DNA of 12,127 bases from Syntrophomonadaceae bacterium (GTDB lineage Bacteria; Bacillota; Syntrophomonadia; Syntrophomonadales; Syntrophomonadaceae), in the NCBI GenBank assembly GCA_012522705.1, contig JAAYJY010000041.1:1-12127 (forward strand). Direction: 5' to 3'. Shown here piece after piece: positions 5,987-12,045 of this stretch; position 1 is the first letter of the stretch; each line of letters begins with the position of its first letter. A program made the position numbers and the translations under genes. Below the pieces are notes generated by a model. It made no database searches. It was not told where the DNA came from and saw only the letters and a list, made by a program, of their open reading frames with translations.

Positions 5987-8606
5987 CTTGGAATCTCCCC
6001 TTTTCTATCCACTGCTTTACGGTCCTGATCTCATCGTCGCGGTTCTGGATATCTCCATCCAATTTGGCTTCATATAACTGGGCCAATATCGTTTTGAAAA
6101 CAGGGCCGGCTCTAAGACCCATATTGCGGAGGTCATGTCCGTTGATTTGGACTTTGACCTCCGCTTTCAAGTCGTAGAAGCGTACAGTCCTTTCCCAGGC
6201 ATCTTCCGATTTTATCAGCAATAACAAGTATATCCGGTTCTCTACATCCAACCCTTTAAGCATGGAATCCAGTTGGCTGGGTTTGAGTTCGGCGTTGCTA
6301 TTTATTTGGGCGGCTATGTGAGTCACCTGGACCGAATCCTCCACACAACCCTGCGCATACCGGCCCAAAGGGTACCGGGTCAGTATGGCTGCCAATTGAC
6401 CGGAATCAAGTTGTGAAAAGATCACCAACAAATATATCAGCCAGGGCTTGATTTCATGCCCATAATACCGCTCCTCCCACCAGCCCAAAACCATGGGTAT
6501 ACGCTTTAGGGTGGTGCTCAAGGCCTCCAAATCGACCTCAGGAAGAATATAAGTCCATACCCCCGACTCGGACATTCTGATCAAAGCCGGGATAGGATCC
6601 TTTTCGTTCAGTATCAGGATCAACTCACGCAAAATCCGTTTATAGGAAAGCTTTCCCAGCATGCGTCTTTGGATTGCATCCCGGGCAAAACGGAGGGTAT
6701 CGGGTTCAATCGTAAACTTATATCTCTGTTCAAACCGAATCGCACGCAATATGCGGGTGGGATCCTCAACAAAACTCAGGTTGTATAGAACCCGGATCAA
6801 ACCTTTTTGAAGATCCCGGCGTCCACCAAAAAAGTCTATCAACTCGCCAAATCGACCCGGGTTGAGGTATACCGCCAAGGTATTAATGGTGAAATCGCGT
6901 CGATACATATCCTCTTTGATCGATGACCGCTCTACCATTGGCAGAGCCGCCGGAAACTCATAGTATTCGGTCCGGGCGGTGGCCACATCGATCTTAGTCC
7001 CCTCTGTGGTGATAAATGTTGCCGTTGCAAAACGATCATGCACTCGGACCTTGCCGCCCAGTCTTTCAGCCAATCGCCGGGCTAGCTGCCGCCCATCCCC
7101 TTCCACCACCAAATCAACATCGAAATTGGGAACATTCAAGAACAGATCTCGGACGAATCCGCCTACGCAATAAACATTATACTCCAGTTCGCTGGCTGCC
7201 TCGCCGGCGGCCTCTAGGGTATTGAATATGTCGGCCGGCAGCTTGCCTTGCATCAGGCTGCGTATGTTTTCCGAGGTGGTCTCATCGGGGGAATAAAGCA
7301 GGGTGTGATCTTCAGGATAGTCATTCCCATGTAGGATACGCAAAATATCGGTGCGGGATACGACGCCTACCAGTCGGCCCCGGTCCACGACCGGCAGCCT
7401 CCCCACGTCATATTCCACCACCATCTTCTGTATCTCACCAATCGGAGTATCCGGGGCAATGGTAATTACCTTGGAAGTCATGAAGCCTTTCACCGGGGCA
7501 TGACCCAAGTTATGCATTACCGCTTTGTCAGCGTCCCGCCGCGAGATTATCCCCACTACCTCATTACCATCGACCACCGGCATACCGGTATGACCGTATC
7601 TGAGCAGCAAGCGTCCGGCCTCCTCCATGGTTCGATATAGATCGATAGTCTTGACCGGACTGGACATTATGTCCCGGGCTACTACGGGTGGATCGATCTT
7701 AGCTTTGATTTCTTTCAAAATTGTGTCCGCCACTTCTCTGACATCCTGGTTGCGAATCATGGCCGAAGCAGCCCGTTCATGGCCGTTGCCACCCAAGGAA
7801 CTAAGAATCTCGTTTACTTTGAGGTTACTGCTGCCGCTGCGGGCAATCACATAAATCTTGCTCTGCATTTGAGCGATCACAAAAATAGCATCGCATTCTT
7901 CCATCTTGAAGATACGATAAGCCAGCAGATCGAGTCCAGGGATAAAGGCCTTGCCCTTGTGAATCGCCAGGGTGACATCCAAGCCGTTTATATGATAAGC
8001 CTCGGTATTCTCGATCAGGTTCTGTAGTATTTTGCGCTGTTGGTCGGAAATAGGTGCATCCATGAAAGTCGCCACAATTTTCAAATTAGCCTTTTTTTGC
8101 AGCAGGTAGGCTACTGCCTGGGCATCCCGTTCGGTGGTGCCGGGAAACAAGAGACTCCCGGTGTCCTCATAAATTCCCAAGGCCAGAATGGTAGCTTCGA
8201 AAGGGGTTATGTGGATGCCGGCCGCCGCTATTTTCTCCACCATGATGGTGGTGGTGGCTCCGATAGGATGCAGCTCGGTTATGCTGCCGACAATATCCCC
8301 TGCTTGTTGGGGATGGTGATCATAAACATGAAAGTCGATCGCCGGGTTCTGGTGGAGCGGCTCCAGTTGGGCCATCCTCCCGGGGCTGGCGGTATCAACC
8401 AGGATCACCCTGGTAATCCTGGCCAGGTCAATCTCCCTTGGTATGCGCAAATCCAGGACGTCCTTATACAGGGCCATGAACTGCTTGATTTTCCCCGGCA
8501 TGGTTCCCGGTATCACCATTACCGCGCCCGAATATAATTTGCTGGCACCCACCATGCTGGCCAATCCGTCAAAATCCAATGCATTGTGCGAGGTGATTAT
8601 TTCCAT
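5970..8606 (-). CDS. DHH phosphoesterase-CBS-CBS-tRNA nucleotidyltransferase fusion
   Basis: This 878-residue protein has three modules. Residues 1-300 form a DHH/DHHA1 phosphoesterase: NALDFDG (8-14), ILVDTA (68-73), YDHHP (95-99), GIYEDTG (144-150) and GGNGHERAAS (272-281) supply the metal and substrate residues of the RecJ/NrnA type. Residues 309-425 are a CBS pair (Bateman module), probably binding an adenine nucleotide. Residues about 478-640 are a class II tRNA nucleotidyltransferase/poly(A) polymerase head: GGFVRD (482-487), FDVDLVVEG (495-503, the DxD metal site), RRDFTINTLA (569-578) and EDPTRILRAIRF (614-625), followed by an RNA-binding helical tail. It should add all or part of CCA to tRNA 3' ends. 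CCA-, A- and CC-adding activity cannot be told apart here. A longer frame opens 10 codons upstream, but GAGGAG lies 7 bases before the ATG at 8606, so that start is chosen. It is first gene of the main operon. Confidence 0.92.
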   Translation of the reverse strand: MEIITSHNALDFDGLASMVGASKLYSGAVMVIPGTMPGKIKQFMALYKDVLDLRIPREIDLARITRVILVDTASPGRMAQLEPLHQNPAIDFHVYDHHPQQAGDIVGSITELHPIGATTTIMVEKIAAAGIHITPFEATILALGIYEDTGSLLFPGTTERDAQAVAYLLQKKANLKIVATFMDAPISDQQRKILQNLIENTEAYHINGLDVTLAIHKGKAFIPGLDLLAYRIFKMEECDAIFVIAQMQSKIYVIARSGSSNLKVNEILSSLGGNGHERAASAMIRNQDVREVADTILKEIKAKIDPPVVARDIMSSPVKTIDLYRTMEEAGRLLLRYGHTGMPVVDGNEVVGIISRRDADKAVMHNLGHAPVKGFMTSKVITIAPDTPIGEIQKMVVEYDVGRLPVVDRGRLVGVVSRTDILRILHGNDYPEDHTLLYSPDETTSENIRSLMQGKLPADIFNTLEAAGEAASELEYNVYCVGGFVRDLFLNVPNFDVDLVVEGDGRQLARRLAERLGGKVRVHDRFATATFITTEGTKIDVATARTEYYEFPAALPMVERSSIKEDMYRRDFTINTLAVYLNPGRFGELIDFFGGRRDLQKGLIRVLYNLSFVEDPTRILRAIRFEQRYKFTIEPDTLRFARDAIQRRMLGKLSYKRILRELILILNEKDPIPALIRMSESGVWTYILPEVDLEALSTTLKRIPMVLGWWEERYYGHEIKPWLIYLLVIFSQLDSGQLAAILTRYPLGRYAQGCVEDSVQVTHIAAQINSNAELKPSQLDSMLKGLDVENRIYLLLLIKSEDAWERTVRFYDLKAEVKVQINGHDLRNMGLRAGPVFKTILAQLYEAKLDGDIQNRDDEIRTVKQWIEKGRFQDGMVD

Positions 8607-8634
8607 AACCTGTCTCCTCATCGATGGTCTTTGC

Positions 8635-8662
8635 ATTATACCATATAGCCTGGTTATACCAA
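8635..8662 (-). promoter_or_regulatory. Sigma-A promoter of the main operon
   Basis: TTGGTA (8662-8657), a 16-base spacer and TATAAT (8640-8635), preceded by TGG to give an extended -10 (TGGTATAAT). The site is 29 bases upstream of the fusion-gene ATG at 8606. The IS end lies about 12 bases beyond the -35, so the insertion spared the core promoter but replaced any upstream elements. Confidence 0.75.
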
Positions 8663-8674
8663 CGTGGAAGTCTA

Positions 8675-8718
8675 TAATGCTCCCATAGGGTGAGACAGTA
8701 AAACGAAAATCTAAGTTA
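8675..8718 (+). repeat. Left terminal inverted repeat of the IS3 remnant
   Basis: It reads inward as TAATGCTCCC...GAGACAGT...ATCTAAGTTA. It pairs imperfectly with the inward reading of the right end (TAATGCCCCC...AAGACACGT...TTCTTAGTTA). The TG dinucleotide at 8678-8679 may be the true tip, since IS3 elements usually begin with TG. Confidence 0.6.
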
Positions 8719-8728
8719 TACTAGCATC

Positions 8729-9101
8729 ATGAGATCGAGAAGTAATCACACGCCAGAATTCAAAGCCAAGGTGGTCCTGAAGATTCTAACCGAAATCGAA
8801 ACAGTCAACCAGAGCCGCCAAGTATGAGATCAGCCCCGTGGTTATCACCCGCTGAAAGAAGGAGTTCCTGGAACGAGCATCAGAGGTATTTAAAAAGGGC
8901 CCTTCTAAAGCCGAGATAGAACTCGCACAAAGTCAAGGACATATATCGGAACTTGAGCGCAAAGTGGGCCAGCTTACCTATGAGGTAGACTGGTTGAAAA
9001 ATTACCTACACAAATCCTCGGACCTGACTGGAAGAAAAAAATGCGTTATTTCAGTGATCCCGGCCCGACCATCAGCCGACAGGCTGATTTGCTGGGCATA
9101 A
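8729..9101 (+). pseudogene. IS3 OrfA (helix-turn-helix transposase subunit), broken
   Basis: OrfA binds the IS ends and regulates transposition. From ATG 8729 the frame reads MRSRSNHTPEFKAKVVLKIL, a clear OrfA N-terminus, and stops after 32 codons at TGA 8825-8827. After a one-base change of frame near 8810-8816 the family sequence resumes (AAKYEISPVVITR). It then meets a TGA at 8853-8855 where the family has Trp (TRW-KKEF), and continues as KKEFLERASEVFKKGPSKAE, a leucine-zipper-like ELERKVGQLTYEVDWLKNYL segment and on to a TAA at 9099-9101. Two independent lesions make it non-functional. The slippery run A7 at 9035-9041 is in the correct phase for the -1 frameshift that makes OrfAB. Confidence 0.85.
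9035..9041 (+). other. Retained slippery heptamer for -1 frameshifting
   Basis: A run of seven A in the phase A AAA AAA relative to the orfA reading frame. A -1 slip here enters the orfB frame exactly at its ATG (9041). IS3-family elements make their OrfAB transposase in this way. Confidence 0.6.
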
Positions 9102-9725
9102 ATCGCAGCAGTATTTATCGCAAACCTCCCCAGGAGAAGGTCATTTCCGACGAGGACTTGTTTACAGTGCGCAGAATCGATGAGATACACACTGCTTACC
9201 CCACTTGGGGCTATAGAACTATTACTAAGATTATTCGGCACGATGACAAGATCCTGGTTAACCGTAAAAAGGTTCGCAGAATGATGAGATTCATGAGCAT
9301 TTATACCATCTACCCCAAGCCTAATCTCAGTAAACGCTGCCATGCTCAGTATATCCGTACTTATTTGCTTAGGAATCTTCATATCGAACGCCGGGATCAG
9401 GTATGGGGGATCGATATCACCTATATTAGAATGCCCAAGGGTTTCATGTACCTGTTTATCATAATTGACTGGTACAGCAGACGTATCGTTGATTACGAAC
9501 TATCCAGCACCCTGGAAAAGTCCTTTGTTCTGGACTGTTTAAAACAAGTGTTGAGGAAGCGCAAACCAGAAATAATCAATGGTGATCAAGGCGGCCATTT
9601 TACCAATCCTGCCTATATCGAGCTTCTGGAGGGAAGCCGAAGTTAAAATCTCCATGGATGGCCAGGCATTGCCAAGCTTATCCCAGCTGCCTGATAATAT
9701 CCAAACAGGAAAGGAGATTAACTAA
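9041..9725 (+). pseudogene. IS3 OrfB (DDE integrase-fold transposase), truncated
   Basis: OrfB supplies the catalytic DDE domain. The open frame from ATG 9041 runs 201 codons to TAA 9644-9646. It shows the N-terminal helix-turn-helix (ISRQADLLGINRSSIYRKP, 11-29), HTAYPTWGYRTI (50-61), the first catalytic Asp in VWGIDITYI (Asp125) and the second in INGDQGGHFT (Asp182). A one-base insertion near 9629-9633 (GGAGGG) ends it early. In the corrected frame EAEVKISMDG follows as in the family, but the sequence then diverges to a stop at 9723-9725 without the DNIFxERLWR-type block that carries the catalytic Glu. So the third catalytic residue is lost through a deletion, and the transposase is dead. 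Confidence 0.85.
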
Positions 9726-10374
9726 GAAATCTACCAAACGTGTCTTGACAACGGGGGGGGGCATTATGCCTTACACCTGAATTCTTGAGTCCGTTTACTA
9801 GATCATATACATGTTCATAATCTCTAATATCATAAAACACTGGTATCATCTGATCTGCTTCATCATCAAAATATGTATTAATTTTGGTAAAATATTTAGC
9901 AAACTTTGTTTCGGCTAATTCATCGAACCCGGAATTCTCTCCGACTAGTTGAGCAATTGATATCTTACCGAATTCTACTCTACCAATTCCATTTCGACCG
10001 ATCTTTTTTGTTATCCGTTTAATTGATTTGATATCTTGTTTTTTTACGATTCTATTATTGGAGCTGTTAAAAATGACTATGCGTTCACTGGTTACAAAGT
10101 AGATTGTTCTTTTTCTTATGTAGTATCTCATCAAGACCCTGCCAACCATGAAAAAGAATAGAATAAAAGTAATAAAAAGAATAATAACCCCAACTTCAAA
10201 TATACAATGTCTGCCAGTCAGCAACTTGTTTATTAAAGGCCATATGCATAGAGCACCAATCGAAAAATAAAACATATCCCATATAGTAAAGATAAAATTT
10301 GCTTGCGGATATCCCGCCCAAAGAACTTGCTCATCTTTATTCAAGTACTGATTGATACCATATTTCCCCTCCAC
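9718..10374 (-). CDS. Two-TM bacterial PH-like domain membrane protein
   Basis: Its function is unknown. An N-terminal QYLNKDEQVLWAGYPQ stretch, typical of bacterial PH-domain (bPH/YdbS-like) proteins, precedes two membrane helices (about residues 27-48 and 58-82). A cytosolic beta-rich domain follows, beginning IRKRTIYFVTSERIVIF and containing a Lys/Arg-rich strand (KKQDIKSIKRITKKIGR). The frame could start at ATG 10419, but that ATG lies inside the preceding coding frame and has no ribosome site. GTG 10374 has AAGGGGT 5-6 bases upstream and is preferred, giving 218 residues. From about 9766 downward the sequence lies in the IS right end, so the last roughly 15 residues (NAPPRCQDTFGRFLS) are IS-encoded and the native C-terminus is lost. 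AT-rich codon use differs from the main operon. Confidence 0.65.
   Translation of the reverse strand: MEGKYGINQYLNKDEQVLWAGYPQANFIFTIWDMFYFSIGALCIWPLINKLLTGRHCIFEVGVIILFITFILFFFMVGRVLMRYYIRKRTIYFVTSERIVIFNSSNNRIVKKQDIKSIKRITKKIGRNGIGRVEFGKISIAQLVGENSGFDELAETKFAKYFTKINTYFDDEADQMIPVFYDIRDYEHVYDLVNGLKNSGVRHNAPPRCQDTFGRFLS
9719..9766 (-). repeat. Right terminal inverted repeat of the IS3 remnant, with a G9/C9 run
   Basis: Reading inward from 9766: TAATGC, nine C in total, then GTTGTCAAGACACG and TTCTTAGTTA. Compared with the left end it is about 3-4 bases longer, mainly through the C run (9753-9761). The 3' end of the PH-like gene is encoded here. Confidence 0.58.
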
Positions 10375-10400
10375 TTTTATACCCCTTTCCACCTTATATA

Positions 10401-10734
10401 TTACCAACCAAAAACCCATGTATGACTTTGATTAGCATGAGTCTCAGCGGGGAATGGAGAGGACTTTACCCCAGCTGTTATTGTGTGCCCGTTATAACCG
10501 TTGCCTTTATTGTATTCACCTCCAACGCCAACAGGAATTATCATGGCATTACCAGATCCGCCGCCATTTGTTCCCCAGCCACTTAAATCATGGATTGAAT
10601 TGGCATTTGTCGTAGAATATGAACCACCTGCACTTATACTAGGTGTTCCACCAGTATCCTGGACAAACGGCGTTGATAAAGATTAAGACGATAGTAATGA
10701 ATGCTACTTTTTTAGGGACCTTGCATAATATCAT
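10401..10734 (-). pseudogene. Small exported Gly/Ser/Asn-rich protein, frameshifted
   Basis: I do not recognise a family. ATG 10734 follows GGAGAG at an 8-base spacing and begins MILCKVPKKVAFITIVLI, a convincing signal peptide (basic, then hydrophobic). Near 10678-10680 the frame changes. Removing one base of the AAA run (plus strand) gives VLILSTPFVQDTGG and an open frame to TAA 10403-10401, 110 residues in all. The mature part is rich in Gly, Ser, Asn and Thr (GGSYSTTNANSIHDLSGWGT, NGGGSGNAMIIPVGVGGEY) and ends SHTWVFGW. Without the correction the product stops after 32 codons. It stops 26 bases before the GTG of the PH-like gene, suggesting a two-gene operon. Alternatives are a sequencing error in the A run or a genuine dead gene. 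Confidence 0.55.
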
Positions 10735-11073
10735 GGTCTTATCTCTCCAGTTTCTAGTTATACTGTTATATCCAACTTGTTATATCCAACCTCCGATAAA
10801 CTATTCTACGAGGTATTCTGGCAGCCATTTTTTCCAAGATATCTTTTATCATCATAATCAACTGTTGTTTTTGTTTAACCGACAAACGTACTCAATATTA
10901 ATGATGGAATTAGTATTCATAATTTCGCTATTCAGTTTGAATTCAATTAGTCTGCGCCACCTATGGTGAGTAAACGGGCTCCGGTATCCATCCCCCAGGA
11001 AAGCGCTTTTTACATTTCCGTGTAACCCAACACCCCGGTATAACGTGGAGAACGAGGTGCCCGTCCCCATGTG
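10735..11073. other. 339-bp stretch without a supported gene
   Basis: This holds the leader of the exported-protein gene (ribosome site and tandem 13-mer, 10735-10790) and an AT-rich section (10790-10960). The more GC-rich section next to dtd contains the self-complementary AAAGCGCTTT near 11003-11012, TGTAACCCAACACC near 11023-11036, and GAGGTGCCCGTCCCC near 11053-11067. The last resembles repeated intergenic elements I have seen in Firmicute genomes, but I cannot confirm copy number. A 70-codon frame on the minus strand here has no recognisable homology or ribosome site. Confidence 0.4.
10764..10790. repeat. Tandem 13-mer repeat upstream of the exported-protein gene
   Basis: TGTTATATCCAAC occurs at 10764-10776 and again at 10778-10790, a 14-bp period. 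On the minus strand it reads GTTGGATATAACA twice, 30-56 bases upstream of the ATG at 10734. It could be a regulator-binding repeat or a duplicated -10-like element (TATAAC), or a chance duplication. Confidence 0.6.
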
Positions 11074-11523
11074 TCAGAAGTTCCTCTGGCTGTCCAGCAG
11101 GATGGTCACTGGGCCGTCATTCTCAATAGCTACCAGCATGTCAGCTCCGAACACCCCAGTCCCCACGTTCAAGCCCCGACCTCGGAGCCAGTCAACACAA
11201 TAATCAAACAGGGCTTCAGCCCGGGCCGGTTCCTCGGCCTCGGTAAAACTGGGCCGGCGGCCCTTACGGGCATCTCCAAATAAGGTGAACTGGCTGACCA
11301 TCAATACCGAGCCCCCGGTGTCCAGCAGAGACCGGTTCATCTTGCCCGCCTCATCCTCAAATATCCGCAGGTTTATGATCTTGTCCATCATATAATCGGC
11401 ATCGCGCTGCCGGTCACCCTTTTTTATACCGAGCAACACCATTAATCCCTTGTCAATGTGTGACTCCTCAACATTATCGACAACCACCCGGCTGTGTCGG
11501 CTTCTTTGTACAATCGCTCGCAC
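11074..11523 (-). CDS. dtd: D-aminoacyl-tRNA deacylase
   Basis: Dtd removes D-amino acids (and glycine mis-charged on tRNA-Ala) from tRNAs in the cytoplasm, a proofreading step. The 149-residue length is normal. It has the two family motifs that form the active site across the dimer: SQFTLFGD (77-84) and NDGPVT (135-140), plus TGVFGADMLV (122-131). The start codon is GTG (11523-11521), 3 bases after the lapA TAA, with AGAGGTG about 6 bases upstream overlapping the lapA end, so it is coupled to lapA. In related genomes recJ, apt or relA often lie between the sec genes and dtd; they are absent here. Recognition is certain. Confidence 0.95.
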   Translation of the reverse strand: MRAIVQRSRHSRVVVDNVEESHIDKGLMVLLGIKKGDRQRDADYMMDKIINLRIFEDEAGKMNRSLLDTGGSVLMVSQFTLFGDARKGRRPSFTEAEEPARAEALFDYCVDWLRGRGLNVGTGVFGADMLVAIENDGPVTILLDSQRNF

Positions 11524-11526
11524 GGT

Positions 11527-11871
11527 TTACACCTCTGGCACATTGGAGTAGTTGCCCGGCGCATCGTTGTTGACCCCATTCTTCCCCGGCACAACGGCCT
11601 GCCCCTTGAGCAACTCGAGCTCTTGTTCGTATTTTTGGTTTTCCTTGACCAGTTTTCGCATCCTCTGCCCAGTTTTAAATGCCCGGTAGCTGTCCAACAG
11701 AAATGTTATCAACGCCCCCGCACATGCCGAGGCGATAACCACTATCGCCAAGGATAATTCGGCTGTTTGCCAACTGATAAACCGCACCGATACTTGGGTA
11801 TCATTCTGGAATATGAATAACAGCATAGCAGCAATAAAAGCAAGGGCCGCCAATAGATAAGCATTCAGCAT
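11527..11871 (-). CDS. LapA-domain (DUF1049) membrane protein
   Basis: The 114-residue inner-membrane protein has two helices (about 3-21 and 38-58) joined by the family hairpin FQNDTQVSVRFISW (21-34). A cytoplasmic helical/coiled-coil segment (about 66-90, RMRKLVKENQKYEQELELLK) and a polar Asn/Gly-rich tail follow. The family (LapA/YrvD-like) is linked to envelope or lipopolysaccharide assembly in Gram-negatives; in Firmicutes the role is unclear. The ATG has AAGGGAG about 7 bases upstream. It follows the secF terminator and is directly coupled to dtd; a position near secDF is common in Firmicutes. Confidence 0.85.
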   Translation of the reverse strand: MLNAYLLAALAFIAAMLLFIFQNDTQVSVRFISWQTAELSLAIVVIASACAGALITFLLDSYRAFKTGQRMRKLVKENQKYEQELELLKGQAVVPGKNGVNNDAPGNYSNVPEV

Positions 11872-11906
11872 ATTATTCTCCCTTTCCTATTCATCATAAT
11901 GACATT

Positions 11907-11936
11907 TTATCACCCAAATACTTCGATTTCGATCAA
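11907..11936 (-). promoter_or_regulatory. Candidate promoter for lapA-dtd
   Basis: TTGATC (11936-11931), an 18-base spacer and TGATAA (11912-11907), 36 bases upstream of the lapA ATG and downstream of the secF terminator. The -10 match is weak. A promoter is expected here because the terminator separates lapA from the sec genes. Confidence 0.3.
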
Positions 11937-11984
11937 ATAATTCCTCTATCTTCTAGCTGATAAATTATGAGTCATGATCATCAG

Positions 11985-12019
11985 CGAAAACAAGGGCCTT
12001 CTCTAGACGAGAAGGCCCT
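11985..12019 (-). terminator. Intrinsic terminator after secF
   Basis: AGGGCCTTCTC and GAGAAGGCCCT form a perfect 11-bp stem (11993-12003 with 12009-12019) around a 5-base loop. On the minus strand it is followed by TTGTTTTCG. It lies 27 bases beyond the secF stop. Confidence 0.85.
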
Positions 12020-12045
12020 GCACGAAATATTCTTTGCGGTTTACC

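Larger units (their letters stand above)
8675..9766 (+). mobile_element. Degenerate IS3-family insertion sequence
   Basis: The element is bounded by imperfect inverted repeats that both begin TAATGC and share CCC, AGACA and TCTnAGTTA blocks inward. It contains orfA-like and orfB-like frames in the classical IS3 arrangement, with a -1 offset between them. At about 1092 bp it is shorter than typical IS3-group elements (about 1.2-1.3 kb), matching a deletion at the 3' end of orfB. It has several disabling lesions and should not transpose by itself. No convincing target duplication is visible, as expected for an old or deleted copy. It lies between the main-operon promoter and the PH-like gene and is the only plus-strand coding material in the window. 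Confidence 0.82.

Noticed and set aside
8607..8636. Ten-codon upstream extension of the DHH-CBS-nucleotidyltransferase frame
   Set aside because: It contains the ribosome site for ATG 8606 and overlaps the -10 at its start. DHH family proteins begin at the MEIITSHNALDFDG stretch.
8853..8855. TGA read as Trp or selenocysteine in IS OrfA
   Set aside because: Trp codons in neighbouring genes are TGG, TGA serves as a normal stop (for example spmA, scpA, scpB, dtd), and the gene also has a frameshift. Simple decay explains it.
9002..9382. 126-codon minus-strand frame opposite the IS orfB
   Set aside because: It is a shadow of orfB, with no domain and no ribosome site.
10375..10419. ATG 10419 as start of the PH-like gene
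   Set aside because: It overlaps the end of the exported-protein frame and has no ribosome site. GTG 10374 has one at good spacing.
10766..10855. 29-codon minus-strand frame (MMIKDILEKMAARIPRR...) upstream of the exported-protein gene
   Set aside because: It has a protein-like helical composition but no ribosome site, and it overlaps the leader and tandem repeat. No recognisable family.
10858..11070. 70-codon minus-strand frame below dtd
   Set aside because: It starts within the repeat-like sequence, lacks a Shine-Dalgarno site and shows no recognisable domain.
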